Below, piece after piece: positions 61,030-64,000 of a stretch of 64,000 nucleotides of DNA (positions are counted from its first letter, which is position 1; every line of letters begins with the position of its first letter). Origin of the DNA: Cerrena zonata (taxonomy: Eukaryota > Basidiomycota > Agaricomycetes > Polyporales > Cerrenaceae). The notes under the pieces were generated by a model, which made no database searches, was not told the origin of the DNA, and was given only the letters and a program-made list of their open reading frames with translations. The DNA is taken from positions 2,170,001-2,234,000 of the forward strand of contig JASBNA010000001.1 of the NCBI GenBank assembly GCA_038087015.1, given 5' to 3'. The position numbers and the translations under genes are program-made.

Positions 61030-62927
61030 AGTAGTTGTGGGGCAAGTTGAGTGACGCAGACGCAGAGTATAATTGGTATGGGTCCGAGATCCCAAACTGA
61101 TTCTCAGCGTCATCCGAGGCCGTGGTATAACATGTTAGATGTCCCAGTAATGATACTCCGCTGTCGGCTGTCAGACGACGATACCATTGGCACCATATCA
61201 TAGTCACATTGAGCGCAATGTCTGGTTAGAATCTCCTTTGGGTATCAGGTGAAAGCACCTTGTGGAGGAGAGAAGCCTTAAGACCGAATACACACAAGTG
61301 AGAATCCAAATGGGTAAATGGACACAGCCTAGCAGCGTCAACGCCCTTCTTGACTCCGACCCGTTATAACGTGGAATAGTTGCGTAGTCGAAGATACCCG
61401 GTCGTCCATCCTAAGATTAAAAAAAATTGGGCTGTTCCGGCCTAGAAGCGATTGATAGGATTCCTACTTATAAAATCTAGAGGAAATTTCATTGAGATCC
61501 TGCAAGGGAGGAGTAACAAGTATAATCACCTACATCGTTAGATTAGTCTAACCCTGGAAACTCCAAGGACACCGCACATATCAATTGCCAACCTGTTATA
61601 ATCAGTATAACGTGTTAGGAAAATGTAGGAATACCAGATGTCGCTGTCAAGACAGAAGTTCAGCAAAAGAGAATCAAAACCCTATAGTCAATTCCATAAA
61701 AATCGCATAACCATAATCTCACAAAAACCTATTCGACATGTCCACCGTCCAATCATCCTGGTCGAATCCAAGTCCAAGTCAGGTCGTATCGTCGTCCTCC
61801 GAGACGTGAAGCACGAAACAGACATCCTGCCTCATGTCAGAACCCACCCAACCACACCCAGCGTGACGCCCCGTGCACGCCACACCACATCAACGAGTCG
61901 ACTTCAACGACGCGACAGAGGCCATGCCTCAATGTCCAGCTACATCAAGGACGCGAATGAGTGCACCGCGAAGCGCATCCAAAAGCATCCAAACACATAC
62001 CTCTCCAATTATACATCTTGACCCAAGGACAGTGCGGGCAGGAGACAAAGGTGATTAGCCTATTAGGAATGTTTTTTGGGGTGTGGGGGGTTTTATACAG
62101 TCATTTCTCATACATAGTTATAGAGTGCGTAGGTGGGGGAGTGGCAAGCAACCAAATGAATGAGGAACTTGGTAAAAAATGAAGGGGATGGGGGAAATGG
62201 ATGGGAGGGTGTGGGTAGAATGACTCAAATGAGAACGAGAACGAGATGAGATGTGACTGGGGACCAAGACTGAGACTGAGACTGAGACCGGAAACAAGAG
62301 AATGAGTGCGTGGGGAGGGGACGACCTCTAAGGAAGTCGCCGACTTGCTAAAAAAAATGGGAGAATGGGGGGATGAGACGAAAACCACCACCTGAAACGA
62401 CCTACTACAGTATTATACAACACGCAACAACACAAACGCATCCTACAACCATCCACCTTCCAAACGAGACGAGTCCGAAACCATGATTGAGCACGAGAGG
62501 GGTAGAGGAACAAGAGGGAGGGCGGACAAAAGCCCCGGCTCGTGTTTTCAAGGTTCGGACGTCGACATCAGCGCGTGAAGGTCTAATTCTGCTTCCGACT
62601 TCCACCCCACCACCCCCATGCCGAAAATGTGCGTGCCATCAAAGAGGTTCAGGCATCGGCGAATGGATGGAACGAAAAGAAGAACAAGACCTGCTAACGC
62701 TGACAACATGTATGCCATGCAGATTCATAAGAGACTTGATTTAACCAAACCAAGTAGCGTTCTAGAGAAGGAAATGATTCACGAGTGAGCATTTGCATTG
62801 CAACGAGAAGAGTGTGACGAGGAACGAAAATAAAATGAATTCAGAAATAGGGAAACCATGCACATACCAGCACGCAACTCATAATCCATAGCCAACTTCC
62901 TCCACTTCCATCACCAACACCTTCCCA
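61030..62927. other. Gene-free stretch
   Basis: 1.9 kb without a supported gene. Contains a short GAGACT repeat near 62270-62290 and AG/GT-rich low-complexity sequence. Longest frame is 61638-62021 (+), Arg/Thr/Ser-rich and not protein-like. Confidence 0.5.
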
Positions 62928-63994
62928 CTATGACTTCCTCATCCCCGCACGCGCTCCTGCATGCCGATGCGCACCAGCTGCTTCCTGAGCAGCAGCATCA
63001 CAGGCTCTGCACGTTTTCTTCCTCCGCGGTCCGCTCACTGACGCTGATCTCTTGCTGCCAGAGGCACTTCTCGAGCTGCTCGTACTTCCACTAGCCCCGC
63101 TGACAACCCAGTCAAATTCCCCGTCGTACTCGATACCCTTCTCGCTCTGCCAAGCTTCTGAATAGTTGTCGCAGACCTTCGTAGTCTGGAAGGTCCCCGA
63201 ATTCGAGTCCGCGTACATACGAGTAGAAGACTTCGAATTCAGAAGGGAGGCCGACGGTGAGGAGAGGTGCTGTTTCGATCTTCTTGTCCCGGATGAGATC
63301 CCATGTCTCTGCAGTGGTCGTGCCTTTGAGTTTCCTCCATGGGAGAGTACCCCTCATGAAGTAGATGAGGAGGTACGCCAGTGATTCTAGATCGTCTCGG
63401 CGAGAGGATTCTATTTTCAAACAGAAAAAAAACAATAATTCATAACCATGTCAACAAAACCAATTCCTTGCCTCTTCACACACTAAGAATCACGGTTTTA
63501 CGTACCTACGCCCATATGCGCGTTCAAACTCGCAAAAAGACTGGTCCCGACCCCATGTTGGTCTGTCTGGGAATATGGAATGTGTTCATTTGTCCTCGAG
63601 TCTCTGTACTTTTTAGCGAGACCAAAGTCGATGATGTTCACAAAGGCAGGTATTCTTGCCAGTTCCGATGACGAAGTTGGCAGGTTTGATGTCGCGATGG
63701 ACAAGGGCGCGGGAGTGAATGTACTCGATACGAGAGATCTACGAATATGGACCAAGGCAGTGGTTAGCGGTTTGGTTCCTCGTTCTATGAGAGGATACAT
63801 CGGAGAAAAGGGAGGATAGAAGACGACGTTGGAATGACCGGGGGAAGCAGTGCCAAGTATAGACGCCGTATGTTTGGGTCCCGCATACCAATATACGCCA
63901 CTCGGGCGGCCCAACGCGTCGAGGAGAAAGAAAGACTCACGAGTTGGTCTGCGAGCATGAGAACGGTCTTGAGGGAGAAGAAGCGATTGCACAT
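62928..63994 (-). pseudogene. Casein kinase 1-like kinase, partial, with two frame breaks
   Basis: Cut by the window edge, so the N-lobe is missing. The visible order fits CK1: [17 protein letters not shown], then after a 202-nt intron (63940-63739) [22 protein letters not shown], the DFG in [38 protein letters not shown] and LRQLFRSLAEREG, then YDGEFDWVV. Two +1 changes break the frame, both in short runs: AAA at 63642-63644 (before the DFG) and CCC at 63136-63138 (before the FDW motif). Each is fixed by one base fewer. Either a pseudogene or homopolymer errors. The Ser/Gly/Arg-rich tail ends at 62928. Confidence 0.72.
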
Positions 63995-64000
63995 TCTGAA

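Noticed and set aside
1..64000. tRNA, rRNA or CRISPR features
   Set aside because: None could be recognised by eye on either strand; a tRNAscan or Rfam search would be needed to exclude small RNAs.

Overview
The window reads as nuclear DNA of a basidiomycete fungus, most likely an agaricomycete and possibly Cantharellales/Ceratobasidiaceae (Rhizoctonia-like; an inference from gene content). Genes carry many 50-60 nt GT-AG introns, including 11-36 nt exons. Several products are families typical of mushroom-forming fungi: two DUF6535 membrane proteins, a TRANK1-like superfamily 1 helicase and an IFI6/IFI27-like protein. No bacterial, phage or CRISPR features were seen. Splice models were worked out by hand from phase continuity and family motifs.

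Layout. (1) 0.2-7.1 kb: tandem paralogues A and B of an unrecognised basic/coiled-coil protein, both broken. A is interrupted by a 715-bp foldback transposon and B by an in-frame stop. A second copy of the same transposon lies at 2.9-3.6 kb, just upstream of a five-exon J-domain/cysteine-rich protein gene. (2) 8.6-20.9 kb: left arm of a very large inverted duplication. (3) 20.9-44.5 kb: single-copy spacer with an IFI6/27-like gene, a dead 5' fragment of the proteasome beta2 gene, a stray fragment of an arm repeat, a large UvrD-like helicase with TPR-like and IQ regions, intact proteasome PUP1 divergent from a GVP36-like BAR protein, cystathionine gamma-synthase, and DUF6535 gene 1. (4) 44.5-56.1 kb: right arm, the mirror image of the left. 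(5) 56.1-64.0 kb: a small secreted protein, DUF6535 gene 2 and a CK1-like kinase with two reading-frame breaks, cut by the window edge.

Each arm holds the same genes in mirror order: a secreted hydrophobic protein, a Na+/H+ antiporter of the Nha1/Sod2 type, two tandem paralogues of an unrecognised 380-430 aa family, a 73/74-aa ORF and a 154-aa four-exon gene. The arms have diverged by scattered substitutions, small in-frame indels and one candidate solo-LTR insertion (left only), but nearly all genes stay open in both. The arrangement doubles an antiporter gene and gives four full members of the unknown family. It is either a real segmental inverted duplication or two haplotypes of a heterokaryon joined in one scaffold; read depth and long reads would decide.

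The strongest discoveries are the inverted duplication, the pair of CACTA-like foldback elements with clean 3-bp target duplications (one splitting an exon so that removing it restores the frame), and the J-domain plus cysteine-cluster protein.
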